5,520 nt of DNA from Phycisphaerae bacterium (GTDB lineage: Bacteria > Planctomycetota > Phycisphaerae > UBA1845): contig JAJDDU010000202.1 of assembly GCA_029260155.1 (NCBI GenBank), positions 1-5,520 of the forward strand. Direction: 5' to 3'. Under the pieces are notes generated by a model, which worked only from the letters and a program-made list of their open reading frames with translations, was not told the DNA's origin and made no database searches. The translations under genes and the position numbers were made by a program. Numbering within the stretch: the stretch's first letter is position 1; every line of letters starts with the position of its first letter. Below, in pieces: positions 4,326 through 5,520 of the stretch.

Positions 4326-5520
4326 ATGTCAGGTTTCATCGAAGGTGTTGATCGCGATCAGGTGACGCTGTTTCCGGAACGTCTTGAGGATTGGATTGGC
4401 GAGGATCATCTGGTTCGGGTGGTTGATCTGTTTGTCGATCAGCTTGATCTGGTGGCTCTCGGCTTCGCGCGCGCTGCACATGCGCGGACCGGGCGGCCCG
4501 GATATCATCCGTCAGTTCTGCTGAAGCTGTTCATCTATGGATATCTCGACCGTATCCCATCCGGCCGCAGGCTGGAGCGTGAGGCTGGGCGCAATGTCGA
4601 GGTGATGTGGCTGATCGGACGATTGGTGCCGGATCACAAGACCATCGCGGATTTCCGGCGTGGGAACGGCGCCGCCATCCGCAAGACCTGTGCGCAATTC
4701 GTGGAGCTCTGCCGCCGGATCGGCACGCTGAAGGGCGATTGCGTGGCCATCGACGGCAGCAAGTTCAAGGCGGTGAACAATCGCGACAAAAACTTTACCA
4801 AGGGCAAGATCGCCAGCCGCCTCGCGCACCTTGAGGCGGATGTCGAACGCTATATCACCGAGATGGTGCGCATCGACCGGCAGGATGAAGGCGAGGTGCG
4901 GCCCGAAAAGGTTGCGCATCTGGCGCAGCGATACGGGCGCCTGAAGCAGGAGATCGAACGCCTCAAGACGCTGGACAAGGCGCTGGCCGATGCTCCCGAC
5001 GGCCAGATATCCCTGACCGATCCGGATGCGCGCGCCATGGCCACCAGCGCGCGCAACAGCGGGCTGGTGGGCTACAATGCACAATGCGCCGTGGACACCG
5101 AGACCCATATCATCGTCAGCCATGACGTCACGAACAAGGGGGTCGACCGTGACCAACTCAGCCCGATGGCGATTGCCGCCAAAGAGGCGCTCGGACGCGA
5201 TGAACTGCATGCCCTGGCCGACAAGGGCTATTTCAGCGGTGATGAGATTGCCGCCTGCGACAAGGTCGGCATCACGGTCACCATGCCGCGCCCGGAAACC
5301 TCCGGAAACCGCAGCAAGGGCATGTATGTGAAGGCCGACTTCAAATACGACCCCACGCGCGATGTCTACATCTGCCCGGCCGGGGATGAGCTGACCTACC
5401 GCTACACGCGCGAGGAAGACGGGCTCCAGGTCCGGCGATACTGGACCAACGAATGCCAGCATTGCCCCGTGAAATCACGCTGCACCACGGGCAAGGAGCG
5501 CCGCATCACCCGATGGGACT
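4326..5520 (+). CDS. IS1182 family transposase, 3' end beyond the window
   Basis: The ATG at 4326 has GGGAGTG at 4314-4320 before it. An overlapping ATG at 4322 is in a frame that stops after nine codons. The frame is open for at least 398 codons to the window edge, about three quarters or more of a typical IS1182 transposase. It has a DUF772-type amino-terminal region (about 15-115) including GRPGYHP (56-62) and VPDHKTIADFRR (101-112). This is followed by a DDE catalytic domain with the first aspartate in AIDGSKFKAVN (D143) and the second in ALADKGYFSGDEI (D299). A charged, probably coiled insertion lies at about 160-240. Cysteines C350, C377, C380 and C386 form the zinc-ribbon-like segment typical just before the last catalytic residue. 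The frame ends inside RRITRWD, so the catalytic glutamate is not visible. Nothing seen so far is broken. It would cut and rejoin the element ends. Confidence 0.92.
   Translation, partial: MSGFIEGVDRDQVTLFPERLEDWIGEDHLVRVVDLFVDQLDLVALGFARAAHARTGRPGYHPSVLLKLFIYGYLDRIPSGRRLEREAGRNVEVMWLIGRLVPDHKTIADFRRGNGAAIRKTCAQFVELCRRIGTLKGDCVAIDGSKFKAVNNRDKNFTKGKIASRLAHLEADVERYITEMVRIDRQDEGEVRPEKVAHLAQRYGRLKQEIERLKTLDKALADAPDGQISLTDPDARAMATSARNSGLVGYNAQCAVDTETHIIVSHDVTNKGVDRDQLSPMAIAAKEALGRDELHALADKGYFSGDEIAACDKVGITVTMPRPETSGNRSKGMYVKADFKYDPTRDVYICPAGDELTYRYTREEDGLQVRRYWTNECQHCPVKSRCTTGKERRITRWD

Larger units (their letters stand above)
4271..5520 (+). mobile_element. IS1182-family insertion sequence, right part outside the window
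   Basis: The element is identified by its transposase (4326 onward). Its left end is placed at about 4271 because GGCTGTGTGGAAACTC resembles the terminal repeats of IS1182-type elements as I remember them. The exact first base is uncertain by a few positions, and the right inverted repeat and target duplication lie beyond the window. It sits directly behind the DUF6880 gene in the same orientation, so transcription reading through from that gene could enter the transposase. Confidence 0.7.

Noticed and set aside
4512..5462. 316-codon open frame on the - strand
   Set aside because: It is antisense to the IS1182 transposase, whose catalytic motifs are on the + strand.

Overview
The window is GC-rich, with strongly G/C-biased third codon positions and long mirror-image open frames on the opposite strand. 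The recognisable protein families (DUF6915, DUF736, DUF6880, an IS1182-type transposase) fit an alphaproteobacterium, most likely a member of the Rhodobacterales/Rhodobacteraceae. It looks like accessory DNA (plasmid, integrative element or genomic island) rather than core chromosome. All supported genes lie on the + strand. The organism assignment comes from remembered family distribution, not from a search.

Region 1 (1-1774) holds three genes in a row: a DUF6915 protein whose first few codons lie just before the window, a 100-residue hypothetical protein with a very strong ribosome binding site, and a 242-residue protein made of two DUF736 domains in tandem. The gaps between them (100 and 124 bases) both contain RNA-like inverted repeats. 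The block closes with a textbook intrinsic terminator at 1741-1774. Such small genes typically travel together in the cargo or maintenance modules of alphaproteobacterial plasmids. Their biochemical functions are unknown.

Region 2 (1775-2402) carries one gene of unknown family (178 residues). It probably starts at a GTG at 1866 behind an AT-rich patch that may be its promoter, so it appears to be transcribed separately from region 1.

Region 3 (2403-4263) begins with a 382-base stretch without a convincing gene. This stretch contains a perfect 12-base palindrome and further small inverted repeats. It is followed by a 492-residue DUF6880-family, all-helical protein.

Region 4 (about 4270-5520) is the left part of an IS1182-family insertion sequence. 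It begins only a few bases after the stop codon of the DUF6880 gene, and its transposase runs off the end of the window before the final catalytic glutamate.

No tRNA, rRNA, CRISPR array, relaxase, replication gene or known defence gene was seen. The most interesting points are the duplicated DUF736 protein, the structured leader in front of it, the unrecognised 178-residue gene, and the palindrome-bearing gap before the DUF6880 gene. None of these by itself shows a new system.
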